This document shows, piece after piece, positions 23,017 to 35,261 of a stretch of 64,000 nt of DNA. The DNA comes from Anaeramoeba flamelloides (lineage: Eukaryota > Metamonada > Anaeramoebidae): positions 12,359,001 through 12,423,000 of the forward strand of contig JANTQA010000036.1 in NCBI GenBank assembly GCA_027625915.1, in the 5' to 3' direction. The translations under genes and the position numbers were made by a program. How positions within the stretch are numbered: the first letter of the stretch is position 1; the number at the start of each line of letters is the position of its first letter. The notes below the pieces were generated by a model. The model had not been told where the DNA came from and ran no database searches. It saw nothing but the letters and a program-made list of their open reading frames with translations.

Positions 23017-24807
23017 CCCATATATATATATATATATATATAAATATAAATATAAACACAAAAAAATAGATAAGCTTATCTAATTCGGAATTGGTAAAAA
23101 GTTAAATTTTGACCACTTTTCAAGCCCAAACAGTAATTTTTTGGAAAAAAATTAATTCTTTTTCTCAGTGTTTAAAGAGTTTACAATTTTCAAGAGTTTT
23201 AAACAGAAAACTTACTTTTTATTGTTTTGGTGATTTCAAAATAGAAAATCAAACTATTTTCATGGTTTAAATACAAACCCTCCCAATGAAATGGGAAATC
23301 ACATATTTCCCATTTTTTTACAAGTTTTTTTAGACAATTACTTCCTACCTGTATATAATTATTTATTTTTTTTTTTCAGTTGTTTTTATTTTTTTTTTGA
23401 ATTTTTACCGATCCCTCAGAAACATAAAGTATGATTTCAAAAGAATTCAGGGACTTTTTCAATAAATAATCAACAAAAAACAACGAATGAAATCTTAGAA
23501 ACCTGCAAAATATTCATAAATATGGGTTTTTAAGTGTCTTTCGTCAGAAAAAAACGAAAAATTAGACTACTTATGATAAATATATAGATAATTAATATAA
23601 AAGCATCTCTTCAGTTAATTACTTTATTTTTTAGGTTGTTGCAACCATTATAAATGTATTTTTAGTATTTTATTTTTGGTAGATATTATTTTAAAATCTA
23701 CAGAGTGAATTATTGGTTATAAAGAATAATAAGTTAATATCTCCTGCCTTAATTTAATGTTTGGTGGGTTTCGAAAATTTTTTTAATGTATATAAACTTT
23801 TTTACCTTCCAAATTCAAGATTTAACTTGAAAATATCAATAATAAAACTGAGTGATCTTCAATTTTATCTACAAGTATTACCATATAAAAGATAATAAAA
23901 TAATGATAGTTTAAAAATTTTCTCGAAACAAATTAAAACAAGAGCCAAACAAAATACTTTCAAATTATACATGAAAGTGTCTAAATTTTATCAATTATGT
24001 TTATAACAGATGTAAGAAAGTCAAAATTTCAGTATTTTGAAATTTCTTCAATTTGTTATCAATTAAATCGATTTTGTATCTTGTTACCTTGGTATTCCAA
24101 CTCTTGTATATCATATAAGAGGTAAAGTGAATAAAATTATTTTTTGAGAAAATAAAATATTGATTAGAACACAAAATGTAAGACTTAAGATATTAACCCC
24201 ACCATCGGTTTCTCTATAATAAAAGTATTTCGTAATTGAATATAAATTATATTAGTGTATAATGACTTAAATAGCTCTAAAAAATTATTTTAAATCTTAT
24301 TACACAATTAATTCTTACATTTTTTACTAATGGTTTTTATTAAAAATTTTCATTTTGGAAATTTTTTGAATTTTAATTCTCTATACCAAATCTAAAAATC
24401 AGACACCCAAATAATAGTTTTCCGATCTTTAATAATTCATATTCAGAACTTCCAAAAGTAAATATTTTTTCAATTTTTTAATTTCAAAGATTTACTCAAT
24501 AATCATGAACATAAAAGCACAAAGACTGATTATTTTTGTTTGCTTTTGATAAAGTTTCTTGTCTCATCAATATATTTGTATGATTTCAGAAATAATTTGT
24601 CAAAAAAATCTATTCGTTAATTATTTAATTTTTTAAAAAAAAAGGAATTTTTTAGTAACTAATCTACATTTCGCCACAAATTTAAGAAAGATATACTCGC
24701 AACTTTCGATTCTGAATGGATTGATCAGCCTTTAAATTTTTATCGAAATACATATTTTTTTATGAAATTGTTGGTTTTTTTACTAATATATGGATCATTA
24801 TTAATTG
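22885..24807. other. gene-poor stretch with a compound microsatellite
   Basis: At about 22986-23042 there is a run of C, then (CA)n, then (TA)n. The rest is AT-rich without a recognisable gene. Confidence 0.5.
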
Positions 24808-24936
24808 ATGAGAACAACCACCAAATAGTTCGACTTTACTAATCAATCCTTTGAGTCATATGAAGCATGGGGCTGACTGTGGTTTACATTCAAACTCAAC
24901 GTACATTGATCTTAGGTTTCTTCTTTGTAGGCGCTA
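24808..24936 (+). other. GC-richer island, open for 41 codons, nature unknown
   Basis: This block of about 130 bp stands out from its AT-rich surroundings (for example GCATGGGGCTGACTGTGG). It reads without a stop as a His/Asn/Ser/Cys-containing peptide until TAA at 24936. It ends about 125 bp upstream of the 25063 start codon. It could be an orphan exon (an internal GTAGGC donor is present), a structured RNA or a promoter. It does not fold into a tRNA by eye. Confidence 0.25.
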
Positions 24937-25062
24937 ATCCCTTAAATTGAAAAGTGAGAAAAAATAAAAAACAATGAAAGCAGAAACAACAACTAAAAAA
25001 ATCAAGAAAAGAACAAACCATTTTTTTGCTCTTTTTGTTTTAATTAAACTTTTTTTCTTATT

Positions 25063-25980
25063 ATGGAACAAGCCTATGAATTTATTCCAACTTTTGATAA
25101 TCCAAAATACTACATCGACGGTTATAATGTAAACGATTTTATGAGGGGTGTTAGAGAATTGCTTGCTCCTAAATCACAACTCTACATTTCGACGCTTGAG
25201 GCTATGGGCTATGGCGAAACATGGGAAGCTCTGATCCCAAAGTCGCTTGAGTTTGTGAATTACGGACGAAGGCAATTGATCTTTCGGGTAATTTTGGCAA
25301 CCAAAGACAGCGAGAGGGTGACCTTTATTGCCTCTATTGGCCAGAAACCTGAATTTGCTGAACTCGTCAAGGAAGAGTATGAGAATTTAACCAAACTGTA
25401 TTCAAATTTCCCCAAACTTACGTTAAAGATGTATTCCTTTAACGAAATAGAGGTTAGTGGCATTGGTAAATTTTCAGCATTCACGGTTGAAGATCAAAAT
25501 ATGTGTAGATGCATCTACCGTGATCGACGAAGAAGCGATTCAAAATGGGGAATCTATAACCCAGAGCCTTACTACCATCTGGAAGAATTCCCAGAGTATT
25601 TACAAAGGGAAACAATGCTTTTGTGTATCGCAAACCTGGTTGCCTGCTATCTTCATAATGAGGGGTTAGGAATTGGACACACAAGGATCAGTGGATCTGA
25701 TTATATTCTGTTGAAGGAATTTCGTTACAAAAATAAGCAACCAAAAGAGGCAACAAAATCACTCAGAGAAAATTGGAGGCTTTCTGCTGCAAGAAAATTA
25801 ATCAAAATACCCTTTGAAGAATATTTGGATTTGATTCGATCAGAATTTTTAATCAAAACAACACTAAAGTCTGAATCGGTATTGAACGGAAAAATCAAAA
25901 TCAACCACAAATCAACAATGGCCTTTGATAGTCAAATAATTGAAGAAGGAATTAAGCTGGGTTTAAATGGTTGGAAATAA
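25063..25980 (+). CDS. unrecognised 305-aa protein, faintly kinase/APH-fold-like
   Basis: An uninterrupted 305-residue frame from ATG 25063, with no low-complexity insert and more even base composition than its neighbours. I cannot name the family. Layout: an N-terminal segment (1-65); a strand-rich block (69-90, RQLIFRVILATKDSERVTF); a charged helix (95-115, FAELVKEEYENLTKLY); a middle region with a basic patch (RDRRRSDSKWG near 157); and a helical C-terminal half. LLCIANLVACYLHNEGLGIGH followed by SGSDYILLKEF sits where a phosphotransferase catalytic loop would be, but the usual His-Gly-Asp is absent. A pseudokinase or APH-like protein is a guess. Clean composition and lack of repeats could fit a transferred bacterial gene. 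A LINE tail lies just 3'. Confidence 0.8.
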   Translation: MEQAYEFIPTFDNPKYYIDGYNVNDFMRGVRELLAPKSQLYISTLEAMGYGETWEALIPKSLEFVNYGRRQLIFRVILATKDSERVTFIASIGQKPEFAELVKEEYENLTKLYSNFPKLTLKMYSFNEIEVSGIGKFSAFTVEDQNMCRCIYRDRRRSDSKWGIYNPEPYYHLEEFPEYLQRETMLLCIANLVACYLHNEGLGIGHTRISGSDYILLKEFRYKNKQPKEATKSLRENWRLSAARKLIKIPFEEYLDLIRSEFLIKTTLKSESVLNGKIKINHKSTMAFDSQIIEEGIKLGLNGWK

Positions 25981-26081
25981 TTTCAAGTTTTTTAAAAATT
26001 TGATTCTTCACAGTTTTCTTTTTTTTAAAAAGTTTTTTATTTACGAGACTCATCAAAGTAAAGTGAAAATCCTCGAAAAAA

Positions 26082-26160
26082 TAATCTTTTTTTTTTTTTT
26101 TTTGATTTAGAAGGAAGGGAATAAATTTCCTCTTACAGTCTTTAGGTTTATTTTGGTTTG
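26082..26160 (-). mobile_element. LINE 3' tail fragment
   Basis: Read on the minus strand, CTGTAAGAGGAAATTTATTCCC...CTTC followed by a poly(A) run matches the 3' terminus of the LINE copies at 46384-46654 and 59171-59418. It lies about 100 bp downstream of the 25063 gene's stop. Confidence 0.6.
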
Positions 26161-26204
26161 AAAGAATTAAGTAAAATCGATTTGATTTTTGATAAATTCT
26201 TTTA

Positions 26205-27400
26205 AGGGAGTAATATTGTTTAAAAATAAAATGAGATCTTGTTCCGATCTTCAAAATTTTTTTTTTTGTAATTTGTGTTTTGACTTATAAAATGGATGAG
26301 TTAACATATTTAAACATTTTATTAATTTGAGTCTATTGTTTGAAATCACAAAATTTGTATCTTTTTCAATCTAAAACTAAAAAAAAGTAACCTATGATTT
26401 TTTTTAACATTTAAGTGTCGAGTCATTACGGTTAAAAATAATTTTCTGAAATAGAGAAAAAAAAATTTGAAATTTTTATGAGTGCCTAATACCAATCAAA
26501 AACCAACTAACCTATGGTGGTGTACGATCTCCATAAAATCAACAATCAAAAATGAGGATATTTTTAGAACAAAGCCTCCAAAGAGCAATGCTCAATTTCC
26601 AATTAGAATGGCTAGAATATATAATTTTGAAAACAACTGTGATAGTTTTGAATTGTTGCTCATTTGTAGCTTTTTGAGATCTGGAAGATTTTTTTTTTTT
26701 TTTATCATCTCTCGAATTATTTTTTTTCACCTCTCAAGAATTGCATAATCCTTACTTTGTCAAATTTAGAGGGTTACACAAGAATGACAATTTGGATTAA
26801 ATCGAATTGAATCGATTTTGTACTTTTAGAAAACAATTAGTTTTAAATTGAAGAAATTTAATCATTTTGAAAAATAAAAAAATTGATTTTTTTAATAAAA
26901 TTTGGATTTTTTGAAATTGGGAATTCCTTCCAACTTTTTTTTTTTGAAAATGATTTTTTATAATTTGATTTTTTTTAAAATTGAGAAGGCTTGCAAAAAT
27001 TTTTTTTTTGTTATTAAATTTTTTTGACAATTAGTGATCTGATTTAAAATTTTTTTTTTTGTTATTTGAATATTTTCAATCAAAAGAAGGGTAATTTCAC
27101 AATACTATTTTTGGGTTTCAAGTGACCTCTTCAGTATTGGTGCAATATACGGTAAATAACTAAACCCTAAATTTAATTGAGAAAATTTTCAAAACAGTTT
27201 ATAGTTTTATGTTGTAAAGTAATAATTTTATAAAGATAATTTTCTATTGTATTATTATTTTCAAAAATTAATATTTCAATCCAAGTCTCAGCCAATAAAA
27301 ATAATCGAAATTTAGGTAATTTAATAAATGAAATTTTGGTAGAAGTTTTATCTATTAAATTAATATCTATTTAGTAAAAACAATTATTCTTTAAGGTTTT
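26205..27400. repeat. dispersed repeat family H, copy 1
   Basis: Blocks here recur elsewhere. AAGGGAGTAATATTG through TAATTTGTGTTTTGACTTAT (26205-26405) matches 63424-63625. CCTATGGTGGTGTACGATCTCC through GAGATCTGG (26480-26700) matches 49905-50100. CTCAGCCAATAAAA (27287) matches 63733. The family and the exact ends are unknown. Confidence 0.55.
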
Positions 27401-29247
27401 GAAAAGTTTTTTTCTGGTTTTCTTGTTTTCCTAAAATGAAAAAAAATTGCAAAATAATTTTCAATTTTTAAAAAATTTTTTATTTTCAAAAAATTGTTTG
27501 GTCTTATTCTCTAGAATCGTCAAAAGAATTGAAATTAATTTTTGTCATGAAAAAATTGATTTTGGGATTTTAGGGATACAATTACAAATTTTCCAAATGT
27601 CTTGTAGAATTTTTTAAAAAAAAATGTATTTAATCTTAGAATATAAACACAATTTCAAAGTATGATTTCAAATGACTTTAAAAATTTAATGGTAATAACT
27701 ATCCTTCTTATAACAATATAAATATTTTTCAATTGGTTGAATAAATCATTCTTTTGGTTAACCAAAAGAATTAACGAAAAAATAATAATAATAATAAATA
27801 TTAATATTTTTGAAAAAAAAAGACTTTTTATATATATATAATTATGATAAAAATCAATTAAAGAGGGTAAAAACCATCTAGAATATAAGAAATTAAATAA
27901 ATCCAATGTTTTTTTGTTTCTTCGAAAATGGAAAAAAAATTGAAGTAACTAAAAAAGGTATTCTTTTTTTATGTTTCTTAGTCGATCAGAATTTTTTCAC
28001 TGTGGTATCTTTATAAATTTGTAAGTAGAGAATATGACCAATAATATATTTTAAAATTTTTTCTGGTTGTTTTAGTTTACTGATCGGTTATTTAAATTAA
28101 ATAAAACAGAATAAACTTCTTTTGTGTTATCTATTGATTTATAAAAGCCATTAATTTTATCGAAAAAACAGAAAACATCAAGAAAACCTCAGAAATTGAT
28201 GAAAATTGATGAAAATATACAATAATTTACTTCAATTTTCTCATTTCTAAATAAAAAAAAACAATAAATAATCATATTTTTTCTTAATAATTAATCAGTG
28301 AATAGATAAATAAAGAGTTTTTATTTTGAATAAAATCAAAGGGGTTATTTTATATTAATTTTATAAATTTAACTTAGTTATAGAATTCAAATTTCCCAAT
28401 TTTCTTTCTAAATTACAAGTTCAATAAAAAGTAAACATACCTTCAATCATTCCAAAATTGAAATATTTTTTTGCATAAATTGTAAACCTCTGCATATTTC
28501 ATATTGTTATCATAAATCTATGAAATCTGATTTCTAAAATTTGTAAATTTTGGAAGTTCTAATATGAAAATTCAACCTTTTCATTTTAAATATTTTTTTC
28601 ATTTAATTGTTTTAAATTTTCAAAATAAAAAAACAATTTTTAGATATATTATTTCTATTTATCAAATTATAAAAAAAACTACTTTTAGATTTTCTTGTAT
28701 TTTCTTATTATTCTGAAAATCAATAAATTTTTAGAATAGTAAGGTAAACAGGAAGAAAAGCAATATAAACTTTTTTATGGTTTTAGCTTTTTAATTAAAA
28801 AATCGATTTATTTTCAGATCAAAATACAAAATTGTGTGAAAAACTTTTAGTTTGTTTTAATATTTGTTTTGAAACAAAAATCAATAGATTCTCAAAATAA
28901 AACCAAGCTTTAAAATTAATAATACAAAAAAAGAGTCATTTCTGGGATTATGAAAAGTATTGGGTAGACTAATATATTTTTTTCTTTTTTTTGAATTCTT
29001 GAAAAAATTTGTTAAGTGTTATTTTAATTTTTGAAAATAAAATAAATTTTCTTGCCTTTTCTTTTCATTATTCAAAAAAAAAAAAAAAAAAAAAAAACAA
29101 ATACTCTATGGCACTCTACAAAACTTGAAAAAACTCAAATGTTTATTGATAGTATTATTAAACCTGTAAATTTTATAAAAATTCCAAAACGTTCCACACA
29201 GAAATATTTATTATTTATTTTTTGTACAATTTTTTTAGATCTATATA
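27401..29247. other. gene-poor AT-rich stretch with a LINE fragment
   Basis: AGAAAACATCAAGAAAACC near 28172 matches the 3' part of the LINE copy at 56350-56830 (minus orientation), so about 28130-28350 is probably a LINE remnant. A poly-A run lies at 29076-29097. No gene is recognised. Confidence 0.4.
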
Positions 29248-29443
29248 CAGTCAGTTCCACTTTAAGACACAAACTTTCAACGAAATTTAAGGTACAAAAA
29301 AATTCAAATTATGGCACAAAATTTGGTATTCTATTTTTTTTACAATTGGTTTTACTATAATTTGAATTTTATGCCTTAATTTAAGATTTTTTTTGTGCCT
29401 TAAATTTCGTTGAAAGTTTGTGCATTAAAAGTGGAACTTACTG
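29248..29443. mobile_element. MITE-A copy 2
   Basis: A palindrome of 196 bp flanked by TA. Ends are CAGTCAGTTCCAC and GTGGAACTTACTG. Arms contain CAAACTTTCAACGAAATTTAAGG. Intact-looking. Confidence 0.85.
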
Positions 29444-30100
29444 TATAAAAATTGTTTTTTTATATTCCCCAATTAAAAATATGTTTTTTTTTTTGTAGAG
29501 AATTACATTTTTTTCAATTATAATATATTTATCAAGGGTATAGTTTACTAAAATGGTATTTATCATAACATAACATTTTTTAATATCAATTTTAGAGACA
29601 AAAAATTCTTTCTTGTAAATTTATTTTGAATTTTTTCTTCTTCAAATAGTAAATTTAGCACATGGGATATTGTTTATATTTTTTTTTTACTTTTTCCTCT
29701 TTTTTCCTTTCAATTTTTTGTTTTTGCTTTTTAGCCATCAAGAAAAGTTGGGTGAATTTCAATTAATAACGATTTAATACATGATGTTATGCTTGGATTA
29801 TCTTTCAGACTTTTTAAAAAAAAATGACATTAAGATTGTAATTTACACATACTCAATAATAATAAATTCAGAATATTTTACAAATTCAGAATTATGATAA
29901 TTTAAAACATGCAAAGGAACTTCAAGATAAAAACATATTTATTTTTGAAAAAAAAAAATTTATTCCATTTGTTTCAAAAAGAGATAACATGGAATAATTT
30001 TTAAAGATAAAAAATAAAAAAAATTCATATGTGGAAGAAAAAGAAAATTATAAAAATATTAGATTGTTCTAAAAATGATTAACAAATTGATTAACTTGGC

Positions 30101-30136
<36 letters not shown>

Positions 30137-30255
30137 GAGAAAGAATGGGATCATGTATAATTAAAAAGAATAATGGATTATAAAGAATTCTAATATGAAA
30201 CCAAGTCAAGTGAAAACTAACAAGGAAAAAAAAATGAATAATTAAATCGTATCGA
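29444..30255. other. 3' flank of the BTB gene, AT-rich
   Basis: AT-rich with a (TA)n microsatellite at about 30104-30134. No gene seen. Confidence 0.5.
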
Positions 30256-31653
30256 TTAATGTAATGCCACGTATGCCACAGCATTAGAAATTAGCTCTCT
30301 TTCGTTGCCTGTTTCCAAAAATCCATCAACAAAAACTTTTTGTGATACGGGAAACAGATTTAAAACGACTGCTATTCCAAAGTCCTCATTTTTTCTTTTT
30401 TCTGCAGCAAAAATCGAGTCGCCGTCCCATTTAGCGATGATATTTGAGTCTTCTGTTGCCTTGGATGTTCTTGAATGGAAGGAGTTCCTGCCGCCCGAGA
30501 AGGATGATATTCCTTTCATCATGTAATGTTTTGAATCGTCTTTCTTCATTTTTCTAGCGCCGCGTGTGTTGAGTGTTTTTTCTTCAAATTTGTCCATTGG
30601 CAGGAAATTTTCTTCAATGATCCTCCCCATGAGCGAGCCAGAATACTTTTCAACTAACGAGTTAATTGAACACACAACGAGCCCACCACCAAATTCAAGA
30701 TAAAGCGCCAACAGATCGCCGATTTCTGTTTGGCTGACGAGGGCCGAATTTGAAACAAAGAAAACGGCGTCGTAATGCTTCACTTCGTCTAGATGGGGGA
30801 TGCGGCCTTCTCCCTTCCCGACGTTGATACAGTCAACAAACTTGATCCCGTTTGTGGAAATCGAGCGAACCATATCGGGGATCCAGCTTTGCTGCTTCTC
30901 GGCAAACATCAGCAAGACATGCACGCTGCTGAGTTTCGTTTTCCTGATCTTTTTTCTTGAGCGCCCGACTTGAAAGACTTCCTTCGAGCGATTCACAAAT
31001 ATTTCCATCACCTCTTGGTGATTATATAGCCCGTCCTTGTCAACAAGCTGTAGTTCTTCGCTGCTCATTAAGTGTAATTTGATCAAAGGCAAGACGTTTT
31101 TCAAAAGTTCTTTAATGTTTTCAATTTCTAAATCTTCTTCATTCTTTTGACACAGCCATCTCCCATACTCCAGAACTCGTTGGTAAAGTTCAAACTCGGA
31201 CGTTCCAAAATTGCCAGTTTTGATGAGCTCAATTAAATGATCGATGAAAATGCCATCTAAACAATTCTTTTGCTGGAGCAGTCTTGGATTTTTTTCAATC
31301 CAGGCAAAGCATATGTTTGTTAGCGATACGATCTGATAAATTAAAGAGCTTGAAAAGTGTTGAAAGATGTTACCTTCTTTCAACGTTATTTCTTGAGTGT
31401 AGCAATATTGTAACAATTCGAGAAATGGTTCTGGTTCAATGTTGTCAACACGAACAGTCGTCACGTTTTCTCTTTCTTGTTCATCCCAAGACTCGGGATA
31501 AAATTCGTTTCGCCAGATCGGGGAGACTAAAGATAATAATAAACGGTGTGCATAGATTTCAGTTGACTCCTTCCCAACAACAAATTTCACATCTGCTAAT
31601 TCCTTTTTGTTGACAGTTTCAAGCAATAATTTTAGTTGTGGTTGTTCAGTCAT
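30256..31653 (-). CDS. BTB/POZ-BACK protein with C-terminal amidotransferase-like domain
   Basis: 465 residues from ATG 31653. Residues about 15-120 form a BTB/POZ domain (LADVKFVVGKE, YAHRLLLSLVSPIWRNEF, EPFLELLQYCYT), a dimerisation and Cullin-3 adaptor fold. Residues about 125-215 are helical and BACK-like (HLIELIKTGNFGTSEFELYQRVLEYGRWL). A basic linker follows (RSRKKIRKTK near 233). The C-terminal region (about 244-465) alternates strands and helices as in class-I glutamine amidotransferase or ThuA folds (VHVLLMFAE, YDAVFFVSNSALV, YLEFGGGLVVCS), with no obvious Cys-His catalytic pair. It is GC-richer than most of the window. Role inferred: substrate adaptor of a CUL3-type ligase with a sensing domain. 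Confidence 0.88.
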   Translation of the reverse strand: MTEQPQLKLLLETVNKKELADVKFVVGKESTEIYAHRLLLSLVSPIWRNEFYPESWDEQERENVTTVRVDNIEPEPFLELLQYCYTQEITLKEGNIFQHFSSSLIYQIVSLTNICFAWIEKNPRLLQQKNCLDGIFIDHLIELIKTGNFGTSEFELYQRVLEYGRWLCQKNEEDLEIENIKELLKNVLPLIKLHLMSSEELQLVDKDGLYNHQEVMEIFVNRSKEVFQVGRSRKKIRKTKLSSVHVLLMFAEKQQSWIPDMVRSISTNGIKFVDCINVGKGEGRIPHLDEVKHYDAVFFVSNSALVSQTEIGDLLALYLEFGGGLVVCSINSLVEKYSGSLMGRIIEENFLPMDKFEEKTLNTRGARKMKKDDSKHYMMKGISSFSGGRNSFHSRTSKATEDSNIIAKWDGDSIFAAEKRKNEDFGIAVVLNLFPVSQKVFVDGFLETGNERELISNAVAYVALH

Positions 31654-33352
31654 TTTGTTTTGTTTTGATTTGGTTTGTTTTTCGGTATTGTGTCAAATTT
31701 TAAAAAAAATGATTCGCAAACCAATGATTATTTCTCAATCAAGTTCATATTTAAATTTGATTTATAAAATCATCTAACGAGAGGTTTATGAAAAGTAAAT
31801 TGTCCTTTCGTTAACAACTACAATTTTCACGTTTTTTTTTATTTTTAGTTTTTTTTAAGGTTTATCATACCTGAAGAATGAAAAAAGGTTGTCTTATGTT
31901 AGGTGTTCAGACTTTTTATTTTTGTTGTCTTCTTAATGGTTTTAAACTGAATGAGAATTTTAAGCTTTTTAAAACAATGAAATTTTGCTATTTTTTATTT
32001 CAAAAATTCGAATTTATGATTGTAAGATTACTGGGTTGAAGGTATTGATATATTCTAAAAAATTTCAAAAAATTTTTAGTTCAATTTCTATTTTAACCAA
32101 TTAGAACCCTACTTTTCAAAACAGTTTTTGAAAAAGAATATTTTGAAGATCAACTAATTTTTCAAAGTTTCTGAACATTTTAACAAATTAAATGAAATAC
32201 TTTCAGCAAAGGATTAAAAATTTCCTAAAATAGAAATTGAAGTAAAAATTTTTAAATATATATTTGAATTTAACAATAAGTTATAAAAACAAATTTATTT
32301 GTCAAAAGAAATATTCATTTCCCTTAATCTTGATGACATAAAATAATATAAAATAAATGTTTTAAAAGTTTAACCTAATAATACTAAACTAAATCAAATA
32401 ATTCAAAAATAAAACAAAAATTCATATTTTTAGATTAAATATTTACCTAGGTATTTGTCTCACACTCTTCAATTTGGATATGGAGAAAAAAAGAGTGGAC
32501 TTACATTGTTTAACAAAACTAAAAATCCTTACTTGGTTTGAGGCCGATCAGACAATGACCAAAATAAAATGCCTTTATATCTATTTTTTAGTCAAATTTT
32601 TTTGAAATATCAGATATAAACCTCAAGTATAAAAATAAGAAAATTTAAACTTTCTGTACAAAAAAAAATAATAAACAGAATTTATTACAGTATATTTACA
32701 CAATAACTTAGAATATTATCAATATTTAGTGAGAATATATATATATAAGAGAATAAAAAAAGAAACATCAAACATATTCTAAAAACAAATTTTTAAATGG
32801 ATAATAAAATTCTTTGAAATTTTTCATTAAGATACTTTTGAAATTAAATTCAAAGTTGGAAAACTTCCTAATATTTTTTGATAATCCAAAAAAGTCAGGA
32901 TATAATAGATTGAAATCCAAAAGTATCTAAATGAAAAATATACAGCATTATTCTCAAAATTAAATATTTTATCTAATATAAGTACTCATCTTTTCTAAAT
33001 GAAAGTGATTGTAATTTTCTTCCTTATTGTTTTAATATACAAAAAAAAATAAAAATAAAAACCTGGATGGTTTGTTATAACATCAATGAAAAGATAAAAT
33101 ATTTTTCTTTATTGTTTTAATATTTTTCTTCATTTGGATTAATTCTTTAAACCAAATTTTTAGAGTTTTTTCACATTATTAATATTTATATAAATACTAT
33201 TCATTTAGAGTATGATTAATAATAATAATAAAAAAAAGTTGTTTACTTCTCTAAAAGTAAAATCAATCAATAGATTATATCAAATTTGAAATTTTTAATT
33301 TTTTGTGTGATAGTTTTCTCATTTTGGTTTTTAACTGGGCATCCTTGTATTA
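31654..33352. other. 5' flank of the BTB gene and AT-rich stretch
   Basis: No gene recognised. A small inverted repeat of about 125 bp (TTTTCATTAAGATACTTTTG at 32820, mirrored near 32915-32938) looks like another minor palindromic element. Confidence 0.45.
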
Positions 33353-33551
33353 CAGTCAGTTTCACTTTTAAGGCACAAACTTTCAACGAAATTTAAGGTG
33401 CAAAAAAATCTCAAATTAAGGCACAAAATTTGGAATTTTTTTTTTTTTATAATTTATTTTTCCTAGAATTTGAATTTTGTGCCTTAATTTGAGATTTTTA
33501 TTGTGCCTTAAATTTCGTTGAAAGTTTGTGCCTTAAAAGTGAAACTGACTG
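33353..33551. mobile_element. MITE-A copy 3
   Basis: A 199-bp palindrome flanked by TA (33351-33352 and 33552-33553). Ends are CAGTCAGTTTCACTTTT and its mirror. It is the best preserved copy in the window. Confidence 0.9.
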
Positions 33552-34184
33552 TAGGATAAAAGAATAAAAAAAAATTAATAGGAGTTAATTTACCTTTGAT
33601 CTTTTTACTTTTTTCTAGTTAAGTTAAGAGGATTATTAACAATCTAGACACTCAGGGAATTACATGCGTCAAATAATTATTAAACTCTTTGAGATATTCC
33701 TAAAAACTATTATTTATCGAACTTATAAAAACCAATGTTCGAGGTACAAATAGAGATCTATTTATTTTTTTTTATATTAAAATGAAAATAATTATTGAAT
33801 AATTAAAATGTTAAAGAAAAAATTTATATTAATTAAAAAGGATATCAAATTTCCGAATGTGTTACACCATTGTTAGAATAATATATTCTGAATTGATAAT
33901 CAAGTGTTTCAAAATAAAATATGTGTTTCTTTTTAATAGACTACCTATACAACAAAAATAATCAAAGAAAAAACATTCAACCCTAAAAAAATATGGTATT
34001 GGTTTCAAAAAGTTCTATTATTTAAAAAAGACATTCAAACAATGAAGGATCAAATATAAAATTAAACTCAAAATATTGCAACAATTTTTGAAAAATAAAT
34101 TCCTTATTAAAAATCAAAAATTATGAAAAATTTTGAACATATTTAAAAGATTTTCAATATATTTGTTTACTGTTTTAAAAAGTA

Positions 34185-34674
34185 CAGTGATCAAATTAAA
34201 GCGTGCACAACGACTATTATCCGTGTTTCAAAATATTATCCATGTTTTTTTTTATTCTTGTACCAATGCAACATCCAATCTACTAACAAAGAGTATACCT
34301 AAGTTCAAATCAATTTTGAAAGTAAATGTGTGGTTATTTTCAGTATAATTTAAATTATTCATGTAAATAGTTGAAAATTTTCCATAATATTCTCAATTTT
34401 TTTGAAATTTTTTGTTTTTTTTGTTTGTTTTTTGGATAATAAAATTTTCTGAAAAATTTACTCTATTTTTTGAGATAAATTTTGCAATTTGATCCCTTCA
34501 TTTTTAGAATTTCTTTTTAAATAATAGAACTTTAATAAGCCAATACCATATTTTTTTCGGGTTTATTATTGGTTTCTTTGATTGGTTAATGTATTGGTCA
34601 ACTATAACAAAAAAACAAGCTTTTTATTTTGAAACACGCATTATATTTTTTTGCACCGGTTATTTTGACTACAG
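34185..34674. mobile_element. MITE-B copy 2
   Basis: 490 bp flanked by TA. Left end CAGTGATCAAATTAAAGCGTGCACAACG; right end complement of CTGTAGTCAAAATAACCGGTGCA. The internal sequence is collinear with the copy at 15259-15737. No transposase. Confidence 0.88.
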
Positions 34675-35261
34675 TACTTAAAAAATCAAGGACTATACTT
34701 TTACAATTTATTTGAACTTTGACCTACTATTGGATGTTCTATTGAATCGACCTCGATTAAAAATTTGCGGTTTATTTTTCCTCTATTTTGAATTAATTTG
34801 GTATATTTATAAAGAGAAGAGTGGATGTGTGAGTTTCTTCTATTTAAAGTTCTGATCATTAAAGTATGGAAAGTTTTTTTTTTACCTCAAAATGTTCTAC
34901 TGCAATTTTCAATTTTTAGTGTTTCTTCATTAGGTAATATATCCTCTTATCTTTGAACTAATAAAAAACTAAAGCAATATTTAAAGAGGTGTGTTGTTAT
35001 AGCTGTTGTTGGGTGTGAGTTTTGGAGATCATTTGTATTTTCTCTCTTTGAAAATTTTGTTTCTTTGGATTTTTTTATTTGTCAAAAATTACTTTTGATT
35101 TTTAAAAAGTTTTTAATTTGACAAATAAATTTAAAAATTGAATTTTAGTCATATAAAATACTCAAAATGAATTCTACCTTGATGAAATTGAATTAGTATA
35201 TAAAAAAGAATTCTTTCAGAGATCTAATAATACGTATTATTCAATATTTTTTGAGATTGTA

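Noticed and set aside
29052-29360. 102-codon plus-strand frame
   Set aside because: It starts beside a poly-A run and crosses into the MITE-A palindrome. No coding signature.
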